Positions 19,756-27,983 of a stretch of 64,000 nucleotides of DNA are shown here, one piece after another (the stretch's first letter is position 1; the number at the start of each line of letters is the position of its first letter). The position numbers were made by a program, and so were the translations under genes. Under the pieces are notes generated by a model that made no database searches, had not been told where the DNA came from, and saw nothing but the letters and a program-made list of their open reading frames with translations. The stretch spans positions 186,001 through 250,000 of the forward strand of contig NZ_BSDJ01000006.1 of NCBI RefSeq assembly GCF_027925525.1, read 5' to 3'. Origin of the DNA: Paenibacillus tyrphae (GTDB lineage Bacteria > Bacillota > Bacilli > Paenibacillales > NBRC-103111).

Positions 19756-22074
19756 ATGGGGAAAAAAATACAGTGTCTTTTGGTGTTAATCTTCATTGGA
19801 TTACAGATTTGGTGCTCCTCTGTTACATTCAACTCTCCTTATTTAGGTATTTATCTTGGGCTGAACCAAGAAAGCGAATGGGTTGTTACAGAATTGGCCG
19901 AGGAAGGTGCTAGTAATAATCTGGACATTCAACTTGGGGATGTTATTAAAAAAGTAGATGGACTTCTTCCAGATCAAAATACAATAATCACCAATTGGAG
20001 CGCTGTAGAACAAGTACATAACATTGTACTATCTAGAGACGGATGGGAACATGAGATTTTTATTAGCGATGAAGATCTCTTCACTTATACGATTCTTCCG
20101 TTGTTAGAGGAAGGTTTATGTTTATTTATGGCGGGACTGCTTTTCTTGAAAATGCGTCGTTCGCCATCGGCCAAGCTGCTTGCTGTTGTCTTTCTAACTT
20201 GCGGAATTATATATATGTGTCAAGGGGCGTCTGTTAGAGGAGACACTATAGGCAAAATCCTAATGGGTACCTTTATGGTGCTACTTCCAATGGTTTTTTA
20301 TCATTTTCTAGTTGTATTTTTTGAAGAAAAAGGAAGTGTTAGATTACCTGATTGGATTTTAAAGTATTTATATTCAATCGTGGGGATTGTATTTTTAATA
20401 AAACTTCTATATTTTTATCCCCCCATGGCACCAAAGATTTATGCATATGATGCCTCTGTTGTCATGAGCTTTTTTATCGCAGGATTTTTTACTAACATTA
20501 CCATACTAACTTTCTTGTATCTTAAAGTTCGCAAGGAAAAATCATATTTGTTAAGTATTGTAAGAAATGTATGGCTCTCTTTGCTTATTTCGTTCTTACC
20601 GGCGATATCTTTATCGTTTCTTCCTTATTTGCTCGTCGGTACTCAATTTGTCAATGGCTTATATACAAGCTCGTTCATTTTATTTTTCCCGATCTCGTTC
20701 GCATATTTGATTGCCTCAAATCAACTATACGATATCGGTTTGGTGCTTCGGCGCTTTGGTTTTGCCTGTCTGCTTGCCCTTGTACCATCGGGGTTATTTA
20801 CGGCAATCTTCGCATTCCTATTTCAGAATCTTGCCGATGAGAAGCAGATTTTGTTTGTTTTCGCGGGCTCCGTTGCCATGATTTCCTTCGTTCTGTACTC
20901 AGTTGAATATTTTACAACAAGACTTGAAGCGTTTTTATTTCCGAGAAAGTTCAGACTGCGTACCGCTTTGAAGAAAATTTCCAAAAATCTCGGGGTCATC
21001 TCAAGCTTTCGCGAACTGAAGGACATTGTGCTTGTCGACATTGTTCAGACGCTCGAAGTAATGGGCGGAGCCATTGTATTTCGGTACGAGCATGATACCG
21101 AGATCATCGCCGAAGGGGATATCGATGCGGCAGAGATTAAGCATTTGCTCCAATCATCGGCTTTGTCCGAGCACCCACTGTATACCTGTATCGAGATTCA
21201 CCGGCATGAAGAATATACCAGCTATTTGGTCATCACGCGGAATAAAGCGAACACCTTGCTGGGTAAAGAAGAAATTCAATGGCTGCATTTGATTACCTCG
21301 TACCTGGAAGTCAGCCTGGAGAATGTTCATTTAATTCGCAAGCTGACTGCGAAGATGCAGCTTCTTGCCTCGCAGCTTCCGAACGAGCATTCGGCGCAGG
21401 ATATTCAGTGGTTCAGAAAAGTCATGTTCGAATTGCAGGAAGAGGAGCGGCTGCGGATTGCGGCCGATCTGCACGATACGACGATGCAGGATTTGTTTTT
21501 CCTCAAACGGAGATTCATTTCTTTGCTGGACAAATATGCGATGAATAAAGAAGATAAAGAGCATCTGAACAACATCGTCAATTTCGTAGAGATGATCAAC
21601 AACAGCCTGCGCCAGAGCTGCTTCGAATTGAACCCGTTTCTGCTGAAGGAAATCGGGCTAATCGAAACGGTAAGGTCGTATCTCGATAAGGAAGCGTACC
21701 ACGCGCCGTTCGTGCTCAAGTTCAAGGAGGAGAGGTCGTCCGCCATCGAAGCAAAGGACTTGACGACGAAGAAGCATATTTTCCGAATCATTCAGGAACT
21801 GCTTAACAACGCGAAAAAACATTCGCAAGCTTCGCATGTAACGTTTACGATGACGGTCGCGGATCGTGCTTTTGTATTAACTTATGAGGATAATGGCGTC
21901 GGGTTCAATAGTACGGAAGCGCGCCGTATGGAGATTGGATCTTCCGGGATGGGCGTAGAGCAGATGAAGGGCCGCGTCTTGCATTTGAACGGGCAACTGC
22001 AGCTCGATTCGCGAGAGGGCGCCGGGACGAAGCTGGTCGTGACGATCCCGATCTGGGAGACGATGTCCGTGTGA
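19756..22074 (+). CDS. ComP-like membrane sensor histidine kinase (orphan)
   Basis: 772 residues. One N-terminal membrane helix (residues 3-20), then a PDZ-like extracytoplasmic domain (YLGIYLGLNQESEWVVTELAEEGASNN; IQLGDVIKKVDG), then about seven more membrane helices (about 105-390) ending near ALVPSGLFTAIFAFLF, a linker, a HisKA_3 dimerisation domain with the phospho-acceptor in RIAADLHDTTMQDLF (about residue 570), and a HATPase domain (ELLNNAKKHS, DNGVGF, GMGVEQMKGR). This is the B. subtilis ComP plan, also shared by some NarX/DesK-type kinases. AGGAG (19743-19747) fixes the ATG at 19756. No response regulator is adjacent. The sensor half is AT-rich and the kinase half has normal GC. Confidence 0.85.
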   Translation: MGKKIQCLLVLIFIGLQIWCSSVTFNSPYLGIYLGLNQESEWVVTELAEEGASNNLDIQLGDVIKKVDGLLPDQNTIITNWSAVEQVHNIVLSRDGWEHEIFISDEDLFTYTILPLLEEGLCLFMAGLLFLKMRRSPSAKLLAVVFLTCGIIYMCQGASVRGDTIGKILMGTFMVLLPMVFYHFLVVFFEEKGSVRLPDWILKYLYSIVGIVFLIKLLYFYPPMAPKIYAYDASVVMSFFIAGFFTNITILTFLYLKVRKEKSYLLSIVRNVWLSLLISFLPAISLSFLPYLLVGTQFVNGLYTSSFILFFPISFAYLIASNQLYDIGLVLRRFGFACLLALVPSGLFTAIFAFLFQNLADEKQILFVFAGSVAMISFVLYSVEYFTTRLEAFLFPRKFRLRTALKKISKNLGVISSFRELKDIVLVDIVQTLEVMGGAIVFRYEHDTEIIAEGDIDAAEIKHLLQSSALSEHPLYTCIEIHRHEEYTSYLVITRNKANTLLGKEEIQWLHLITSYLEVSLENVHLIRKLTAKMQLLASQLPNEHSAQDIQWFRKVMFELQEEERLRIAADLHDTTMQDLFFLKRRFISLLDKYAMNKEDKEHLNNIVNFVEMINNSLRQSCFELNPFLLKEIGLIETVRSYLDKEAYHAPFVLKFKEERSSAIEAKDLTTKKHIFRIIQELLNNAKKHSQASHVTFTMTVADRAFVLTYEDNGVGFNSTEARRMEIGSSGMGVEQMKGRVLHLNGQLQLDSREGAGTKLVVTIPIWETMSV

Positions 22075-22087
22075 ATGGGAAGAGCAA

Positions 22088-22135
22088 CGAAACCCGCCGG
22101 AACGGCAGTATTTGTCCGTTGGCGGGTTTTTGTTG
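22088..22135. terminator. terminator between the kinase and acetyltransferase genes
   Basis: Stem AACCCGCC/GGCGGGTT (22091-22098, 22121-22128) extended by AACGG/CCGTT, followed by a T-rich tract; convergent genes on both sides. Confidence 0.85.
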
Positions 22136-22148
22136 TTTTATTTCCATA

Positions 22149-22568
22149 CTATTTATCTACTACTAAGAACATCCCTGTCATGCCGGGCGAATGGTCTTGG
22201 AATCCGAATTTTTCATAAAATTCGTCTTTTCCATGCGAGGCGAATAGACCGACAAAACCAGCTCCAGAGCAACTATCTTTTATATAGTTCAGTAGTTTCT
22301 CGATGATTTGCTGGCCTATTCCCATATTCTGATACTCCGGTAATACAGCTACGTCTTGTATATAATAGTACATTGCTCCATCGCCAACAATCCGTCCCAT
22401 ACCGATTACGTTTCCATCGCTTATTGCAACTAAACAATACACAGAATTAGCAATGGATTGCTCGGTCATCTCTATATTGACTTTTCCCCAACCAACCGCC
22501 TCCCATAATGTTTTATGTTCCAGAACAGTGGGGGGACGTTCGATGATTTCGTATAGTTTACTTGACAT
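22149..22568 (-). CDS. GNAT-family N-acetyltransferase
   Basis: 139 residues, single GNAT domain. The acetyl-CoA binding loop is in VAVLPEYQNMGIGQQIIEKLL (Q/R-x-x-G-x-G/A form), preceded by the strand pair ISDGNVIGMGRIVGDGAMYYYIQD, and the C-terminal FYEKFGFQ motif is typical of small-molecule or amine acetyltransferases. AGGTGG lies about 7 nt before the ATG at 22568. Lower GC than core genes, within the AT-rich segment. Acceptor substrate unknown. Confidence 0.88.
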   Translation of the reverse strand: MSSKLYEIIERPPTVLEHKTLWEAVGWGKVNIEMTEQSIANSVYCLVAISDGNVIGMGRIVGDGAMYYYIQDVAVLPEYQNMGIGQQIIEKLLNYIKDSCSGAGFVGLFASHGKDEFYEKFGFQDHSPGMTGMFLVVDK

Positions 22569-22774
22569 ATTTATCCACCTATATCTTTAGAGTTGGTGGC
22601 CGCTTGTATATGAACCACCTTATATTACTTGAGTTTTCCGATTGTGAACTCCATGTTTTCACGCTCCCTTCCATATTCCAAGTATATTTCTTATGCTTGA
22701 ATTAAACAACGATGCAGAAAACGGGATGATAGGACTAAATAAATTATTTTATGCCAAGGATGCGGGATGATGAA

Positions 22775-23128
22775 ATGAAGCTTAAAGGAAGTAAAACAGA
22801 ACAGGACTTTAGAGTTCGATTGATTAATTCACATAAATCTTTATTTCAAGATCCTTCAAATGAAAGACTTTTAAATGTTTTGCGGAATTCGTTGCCCGAA
22901 ATGAAGACGGCTTATTTTATAGGACACGTACCTGAGCAAGGAGAAGATTTTTACAGACTTCTAATTAATACGGATACTATCGCATTAATTGAATTAGATC
23001 GGTATAACTTCGATGCCAAGCCTATTGTTGATACAATCCCTCTACGAGATTATGTCAAAGGACTTAGTAAAATGAATCAAATAAAAATGGCTGTTGCTCT
23101 TGATTTAGCACAAAGAGACTTGGAATAG
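22775..23128 (+). CDS. hypothetical protein
   Basis: 117 residues, soluble, no signal peptide. It starts MKLKGSKTEQDFRVRLINSHKS and ends GLSKMNQIKMAVALDLAQRDLE; the middle (MKTAYFIGHVPEQGEDFYRLLINTDTIALIELD) looks like an alpha/beta domain. I prefer the ATG at 22775, which has a GGG-containing leader; an in-frame ATG at 22751 has none. I do not recognise a function. Its small size and position beside barstar-like and R2K-type genes are compatible with an immunity-type protein, but nothing proves it. Confidence 0.6.
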   Translation: MKLKGSKTEQDFRVRLINSHKSLFQDPSNERLLNVLRNSLPEMKTAYFIGHVPEQGEDFYRLLINTDTIALIELDRYNFDAKPIVDTIPLRDYVKGLSKMNQIKMAVALDLAQRDLE

Positions 23129-23281
23129 ACAATGATTTAATACCCTTGATTGGTTCAGGCCTCTCGAGGTTTCTTTTTGAGCAGGGGATTACCTGATGCT
23201 GAATGAAAGGGACTTTCAATTATGTCTTGGATTCTATCTTCTGTTTTTCTACCTTTTTCGACTTCTGTCTTATAAAAGATG

Positions 23282-23290
23282 TGGTATAAT
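23282..23290 (+). promoter_or_regulatory. extended -10 promoter element of the ATP-grasp gene
   Basis: TGGTATAAT is a consensus extended -10 located 54 bp before the ATG at 23345. No good -35 is needed or seen. Confidence 0.55.
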
Positions 23291-23344
23291 TTTACTATTG
23301 AAACAACTCGAAAATTTATCTTGGACATGAATGTAGGTGCTCTA

Positions 23345-24073
23345 ATGAAGATATATATAAGAAAAAATTTTGACAACGAAATTGCAAGCCATAATTTTTA
23401 CGCAGCCTATGACGGATTTAAACAAATGGGACTTGAAATTAGTTATTTCAAAGATATAGCAGAATTATCTGATAGTAACAAAGAAGATATCGTTGTTAGC
23501 TATGTTGACGATGTTAGAAAAGCACTTTTTAAACATAATATAATTACACCTGAAATTGACTATCCAGAAGAATTAAAGAATTACCTAGGGAGAAAGGTTT
23601 GGAATTCCAAACTAAGCATAATCGCGAACAACCCCGAGAACTGGAATGTATTCATAAAGCCAGTAGAGGATAAAAAGTTTACAGGAGTAGTAGTCAGAAG
23701 TACTAAGGATTTAATCGGCTGTGGTACATTTGGTGAAGATCCAGAGATATTATGTTCGGAGGTTGTGAATTTTGTAGCAGAATGGAGATGTTTTGTTAGA
23801 TACGGAAGGATTTTAGACATTCGAAGATATAGAGGCGACTGGAGAGTACAATACGATCATAAAGTGGTTGAAGATGTTGTCGCAGAATACAAAACTGCCC
23901 CTAAAGGATATGCAGTAGATTTTGGTTTAACAGATAAAGGGCAAACCCTATTAATAGAGGTTAATGACGGATATTCATTAGGATACTATGGATTATTTTC
24001 TCTGGATTATGCAAAGTTATTATCGGCCAGATGGGCTGAGTTGACCAATACAATAGATGAGTGTGATTTCTAA
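23345..24073 (+). CDS. R2K-clade ATP-grasp protein (DUF4343-like)
   Basis: 242 residues with a compact ATP-grasp layout: KVWNSKLSIIANNPENWNVFIKPVEDKKFTGVVV (nucleotide-binding lysine region), VNFVAEWRCFVRYGRILDIRRY, and the metal-binding end FGLTDKGQTLLIEVNDGYSLGYYG, where E and N would hold magnesium. Such R2K-type enzymes are thought to ligate amino acids or modify peptides and often occur in toxin-immunity and phage-conflict loci. AGGTG is 5 nt before the ATG at 23345, and an extended -10 lies further upstream. AT-rich. Substrate unknown. Confidence 0.7.
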   Translation: MKIYIRKNFDNEIASHNFYAAYDGFKQMGLEISYFKDIAELSDSNKEDIVVSYVDDVRKALFKHNIITPEIDYPEELKNYLGRKVWNSKLSIIANNPENWNVFIKPVEDKKFTGVVVRSTKDLIGCGTFGEDPEILCSEVVNFVAEWRCFVRYGRILDIRRYRGDWRVQYDHKVVEDVVAEYKTAPKGYAVDFGLTDKGQTLLIEVNDGYSLGYYGLFSLDYAKLLSARWAELTNTIDECDF

Positions 24074-24117
24074 TGAAAACGGAGTTCATGGGATTGCTGT
24101 ATTTGGAAGGCTCGTAT

Positions 24118-25000
24118 ATGGAAATTTAAACCGGGAGATAAAGTAAAGTTGAACTATTCCATTATTGATGATGACAGTGACTTAACAATCGGATATTGCA
24201 GTGAAATCGTAGGTCTGAGCGGAAAGATCTATGAAGATGAGGATCATTTGTATCATAAAATCCAATGTAAACAGTTTGTTTTTTGCAACGAGTTTAAGGA
24301 ATATCTTATAAGAAAAAAACAATCGATGAATAGATGTGTGTATGTCTGTATTCTCGATAATGACAAGAATCCCATAGGGAGCTATACATTCCACATATAT
24401 GATGAAATTTATTATCATAAAATCGGATTTCCAGAGGATTTCCTGGATATTCAATTCAAAGGCTCTTTAGAATCGTTTGCAAATCGTACGGAAATAGAAA
24501 TTTGGAACAAGTGGAGAATATCTCCTCCCGTACATATCAATGAATGGGCCGTTCTAGATTTACCAGAGAGGAGAGCATGGCTAAAAGCTGTCAAAAACTA
24601 TAATCTGACTACACGAGAATGGAATAGATCTAGTGAAAAAGAGAACTTCTTTTTAGATGGAACATACGTGACGGATTATCCCTCCTTCTTTTGCGCAATG
24701 GGAGAAGCGATCAATGGCCCAGGAGGCTATTTTGGTTTTGATCTACCCTCGTTGGATGATTGCTTATTTGGGGGATTTGGTACTACCGGACCGTTCACTC
24801 TTATATGGAAGAATTACGGTGTCGCTCAAGAGTACTTAGATAAACATTCATGGAGGAAGCAAGTTAATTATAGACGACGGTTTATAAATAAACTTGTATA
24901 CGAACCAGAGTTTTATTTTGAAGAACGGGCTAATAGGCCACTTATAGAGGCTCTTGTGGAAACACTAGAATACAGAGGTGTAAAAATAGTATTTGATTAA
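24118..25000 (+). pseudogene. barstar-like protein gene with probable 5' frameshift
   Basis: The main frame (24149-25000, 283 residues from a TTG) ends in a barstar-type domain: FFLDGTYVTDYPSFFCAMGE, then a G-x-F-G-x-D-L-P-S-L-D-D-C-L stretch and TGPFTLIWKN, the hallmark of RNase-inhibitor folds. The N-terminal part resembles a small beta barrel; reading further upstream in the same frame gives FKPGDKVKL. An excellent site (GGAAGG, 7 nt) precedes an ATG at 24118 that reads only three codons before TAA; shifting frame there would join it to FKPGDKVKL. So either the gene is frameshifted in an A/T run, or translation starts at the weak TTG. Likely an immunity protein. Confidence 0.65.
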
Positions 25001-25045
25001 TAGATTTTATGGGCCAGCGCCTTTATTCAGATAAAAGAAAGGAAT

Positions 25046-25291
25046 ATGGAGCATTTTATTGGAGCCGCGCTAAGGGAGTATTTTAAGTTGGACATAACAG
25101 ATAAATTTATTCGCGCTTTACTAATTCTAATAACCATGTTCGTATTACGCTCTATTAATGAGTATCTCTTGTCCAATAATATAATTACTCCGAAACAATC
25201 CAAATTTTTGATATTTGTTTTACTTATATTGCTTATTATTCTAGTAGCAATCTCGATTTTGGACGGTGATCATTCCAATGCAAAAAATTAG
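25046..25291 (+). CDS. small membrane protein
   Basis: 81 residues with two predicted membrane helices (FIRALLILITMFVLRSI and FLIFVLLILLIILVAISIL) and a short polar link containing NNIITPKQSK. It starts at ATG 25046 just after AAAGGA, a rather tight spacing. It overlaps the next gene by about 14-26 nt, so the two are probably translated together. No known family recognised; the size and hairpin topology resemble holin-like or immunity-type membrane peptides. Confidence 0.6.
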   Translation: MEHFIGAALREYFKLDITDKFIRALLILITMFVLRSINEYLLSNNIITPKQSKFLIFVLLILLIILVAISILDGDHSNAKN

Positions 25292-26198
25292 TAGACAAAG
25301 AACAATAGAAGGGACTCGTATCCCGGGTATTATTAAAAATGTGCAGTATTACTATATAAATCTTGATGTATACGAAGATGGGATGATTAATTGTTGGGAA
25401 TTAGTTGATTTAAACGGGCTCAAAGAAAAATTAGACATCAATTGGCTTGTTCCAAATGTCCCGAATGGAGAAATTCTATCGATATTTGGGTTAGGAGCAT
25501 ATAAAGTTAAATCAGCAAAATGGAATTATGACAAAAAAAGTTATTATAGGCACATAAAGAATACAATAGAAAAGCTAAATCCTAAAATGAGTAATATTTA
25601 TACTATTTCAAAACACGAAAAGGAATTATTGGAAAAAAGGAAAGTTACATACTCACCCGAAGCAAAAGATTTTTATGTGAAAAGTGAAATGTTTTATCAA
25701 ACAATTGATGGTAAAGAGTTCACGATCTTTATGAAGAACAAGGACATCAATTATTTGGTAAATTTAGTGGTTTATAAAGATGGGCGAGTGACTTGTTATA
25801 ATTCGAGTTTTGAATGTAATTATGATTTATCTGAATTAGAACAATTGTTTAGAAATGGAACGTTCTTCACAGATTTCAATACTCCAACTGAAATTGTTTT
25901 GGATAATTTTGCGAAAGTAACGCTTGAAAAGGGGCTTTATGCAACGAAACAAGAAGAAAAGTATAAGGAACTAATGGATTTATACTCTAAACTGAATGAC
26001 AAGAAATCATCATTAGAAAAATGTAGAGAAGCCTATTATAGATATCTTGAATATCCTTCTGACTATTCTAGGAAGAAACTTAAGGAACTGTACGAGCTTA
26101 TTCCAGAGCATGAAAGAAGATACTTAGGTGATATGGATAATAAAGATTCAGATTATGTAAGAATCATTTATCGTCCTGAACATAAAAGAGAGGTTTAG
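25278..26198 (+). CDS. hypothetical protein with repeated beta domain
   Basis: 306 residues, soluble, AT-rich gene. Two halves look related: YYINLDVYEDGMINCWELVDLNGLKEKL and NYLVNLVVYKDGRVTCYNSSFECNYDLSELEQL share a V-Y-x-D-G-x-[IV]-x-C pattern, suggesting an internal duplication. A charged coiled-coil-like tail follows (EEKYKELMDLYSKLNDKKSSLEKCREAYYRYL). The ATG at 25278 has GGTGAT 7 nt upstream; a GTG at 25266 is possible. It overlaps the small membrane protein gene. No function recognised. Confidence 0.65.
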   Translation: MQKISRQRTIEGTRIPGIIKNVQYYYINLDVYEDGMINCWELVDLNGLKEKLDINWLVPNVPNGEILSIFGLGAYKVKSAKWNYDKKSYYRHIKNTIEKLNPKMSNIYTISKHEKELLEKRKVTYSPEAKDFYVKSEMFYQTIDGKEFTIFMKNKDINYLVNLVVYKDGRVTCYNSSFECNYDLSELEQLFRNGTFFTDFNTPTEIVLDNFAKVTLEKGLYATKQEEKYKELMDLYSKLNDKKSSLEKCREAYYRYLEYPSDYSRKKLKELYELIPEHERRYLGDMDNKDSDYVRIIYRPEHKREV

Positions 26199-26553
26199 AC
26201 CGAACGAACTTCCTTGTGCTCGGGCCTTTCTGCTTCTATAGTGCTCCCCTAAATCTTAAAAATCGCTTAAATGGGATACTAAGCGAACGAAGGTAGCTTC
26301 AAGCAAAAACTGAAAAAGGAATTAAAACCAACTCTGAACGTTTTATGATCATTGCCAGGTTATAGGGGGCAATAGGACAGAGCGTCTTTCAGTTAACCTT
26401 AGTTCGCAGTATTCCGGACTAAGGTTATTTTAGTTTTTTCACTGTATCCGATGTGTGTCTGAATTTACATAAAATAGAACATGAATATGTCCGATATATA
26501 TTAAGTTCAAGGCTCGGCAAAATGGGGCGGAAGTCTAATGTGAGGGATGATTC
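26199..26553. other. 355-bp intergenic region with one terminator
   Basis: Apart from the stem-loop at 26394-26438 I see no gene, repeat or RNA in this stretch. Confidence 0.5.
26394..26438 (+). terminator. terminator
   Basis: Perfect stem TAACCTTAGT/ACTAAGGTTA (26394-26403, 26418-26427) followed by TTTTAGTTTTTT. Confidence 0.85.
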
Positions 26554-26658
26554 GTGTTAATAATACAAGCAATCGTTCTACTATTATTATCAATAGGATT
26601 TTTATTTTTTCCTAAATATATGAAGTCAAAGGAGAACCCATGCGAAAAACTAAATTGA
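26554..26658 (+). CDS. 34-residue membrane peptide
   Basis: Short frame starting with GTG, 7 nt after GAGGG. It encodes one strongly hydrophobic helix (LIIQAIVLLLLSIGFLFF) followed by a basic tail (PKYMKSKENPCEKLN), the usual make-up of a real small membrane peptide. It overlaps the next gene by 19 nt, and its 3' part contains the AAGGAG of that gene, so it may act as a coupled leader. Confidence 0.5.
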   Translation: MLIIQAIVLLLLSIGFLFFPKYMKSKENPCEKLN

Positions 26659-27143
26659 TCCTGATATCCGCTGCTTTAATTTTAGCGGCATATCTTTGCG
26701 TTCAAGAATTACCGGTTAAACATGCGGTATCCGCTGAGTTTGGTTACATCCCTAAAGGCGAGCTTCCTTTAGGTGAAATTGAGATCATTTCCGAGCATTC
26801 GGATGGATCGGGAGCCGATTGGAAAATACTAGGCTACAATAATCATTTATTTCCTTCCGCTAACGGCTACATGTATGTTGAAGGCGCAAATCCGATGGAT
26901 GAGCTAAGCGAGTTTTTAACTATTTATGATCATGGGTCGTCAGGAGATAAGAAAAATCGATTTATCCTTAAGGGAGTGTTAGAGAAACGGGAAGGTCCCC
27001 GTTATCGCGAGTCCAACGAAAATTTGGTTCTTGTTTCCAAGGGGTGGGAGATTCTTTATCCGATTCGTGGAAGAGATGTTTTTAGACCTTTGGCTTCCGT
27101 ATCCTATCTGTCGAAATGGGATTATAAGGACTCCAGCCGATAA
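26640..27143 (+). CDS. hypothetical exported or membrane-anchored protein
   Basis: 167 residues. An N-terminal hydrophobic segment (KLILISAALILAAYLCVQEL) acts as signal peptide or anchor; the rest is a soluble extracytoplasmic domain (GELPLGEIEIISEHSDGSGADWKILGYNNHLFPS, then LVLVSKGWEILYPIRGRDVFRPL). AAGGAG is correctly spaced before the ATG at 26640. A stem-loop at 27170-27202 follows. No domain recognised. Confidence 0.65.
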   Translation: MRKTKLILISAALILAAYLCVQELPVKHAVSAEFGYIPKGELPLGEIEIISEHSDGSGADWKILGYNNHLFPSANGYMYVEGANPMDELSEFLTIYDHGSSGDKKNRFILKGVLEKREGPRYRESNENLVLVSKGWEILYPIRGRDVFRPLASVSYLSKWDYKDSSR

Positions 27144-27169
27144 GGGATACGGTTGAGGTGACCCAAAGA

Positions 27170-27202
27170 AAGCAGAGTAACCTTCGAAAGGCTACTCTGC
27201 TT
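27170..27202. terminator. stem-loop between convergent genes
   Basis: Perfect AAGCAGAGTA/TACTCTGCTT stem. There is no T-run on the + side, but TTTCTTT follows on the - side, so it may mainly end the lipoprotein transcript. Confidence 0.5.
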
Positions 27203-27225
27203 ACCAGTTCGTACTCATTCTCAAC

Positions 27226-27736
27226 TTAACAATATCTTCCGGAAACTTCTTGTATGAAAATCGAGCCGATGTTGTTTTCGTTGCGGCGGTTGTCTGCATG
27301 GCTTGTTACTTCTCCTATTCCGGTCGCAATAAAGAACGCTTCCTGTTCGGAAAGGGGGGGGCTTCCAGCTCGGTGTGTCCTTCGTTATCGAATCTCTGTA
27401 TCATCGTTTCCTGGTATCGCTCGAATTCGGCTTTTCGTGTTGCCAGATATACGAGGTCTTCGGGATAACCGAAGCTTTTTAAACGATCGGCTGCTCCTGC
27501 GCGGCAACCAGTTTCGGCGGCGGAACTTCCGCCTCCGATGCTGCCGCTGGCTTCGGTTTTTCCGATGCTGCCGGAGGTTGAGCTGGCGCTAGGGGAGTAG
27601 CTTGCGTCGCCATCTGGGTCGTTGTTCCTGATTCTATAGGCGCAGACGAAGTGACAGTCGTCGTTAATTTGCACCCCGAGCATAAAGCCAGTACCGATGC
27701 GATCATAGCCAGCTTGCGTAAAAATACGTTTTTCAT
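27226..27736 (-). pseudogene. lipoprotein gene broken by two frameshifts
   Basis: The start is good: GGAGAG then ATG at 27736, encoding a lipoprotein signal with lipobox (LRKLAMIASVLALCSGC) and a Pro/Ala/Thr-rich linker. That frame stops at 27479. Protein-like sequence continues in a second frame (ADRLKSFGYPEDLVYLATRK, then FERYQETMIQRFDNEGHTELEAPP) and, after a run of eight G/C bases at 27353-27360, in a third frame (LSEQEAFFIATGIGEVTSHADN) to a TAA at 27226. The three pieces form one plausible small lipoprotein of unknown function. Either a decayed gene or a sequence error, the homopolymer being suspicious. Confidence 0.65.
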
Positions 27737-27983
27737 GCTTCTCTCCGCCAACTTTTTCTAAAATCTGTATCCAACATGCACAATAGTACCAGTATATAGC
27801 GAAATGGTGTGCGGAAATAGGCTTTTCAGAAAAAATTCCAGTCCGCCAAGCTGTAGTGAAGAGTGGTTTTCTCTGGAAGAAAGCAGGTTGAGTTTGGTAA
27901 TTTTGCAGGATTCCCATAAAATGCATTCCAAGGTAAGCTGGTAACTACAGAAGCTTAATTTCGCATGAATTTTGGGGAGAACA

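Noticed and set aside
19471-22074. Complete comQXPA locus
   Set aside because: No prenyltransferase-like or ComA-like gene is found within the window on either strand.
27254-27592. 112-codon + strand frame with a hydrophobic start
   Set aside because: It is antisense to the frameshifted lipoprotein gene and becomes Arg-rich without domain features.
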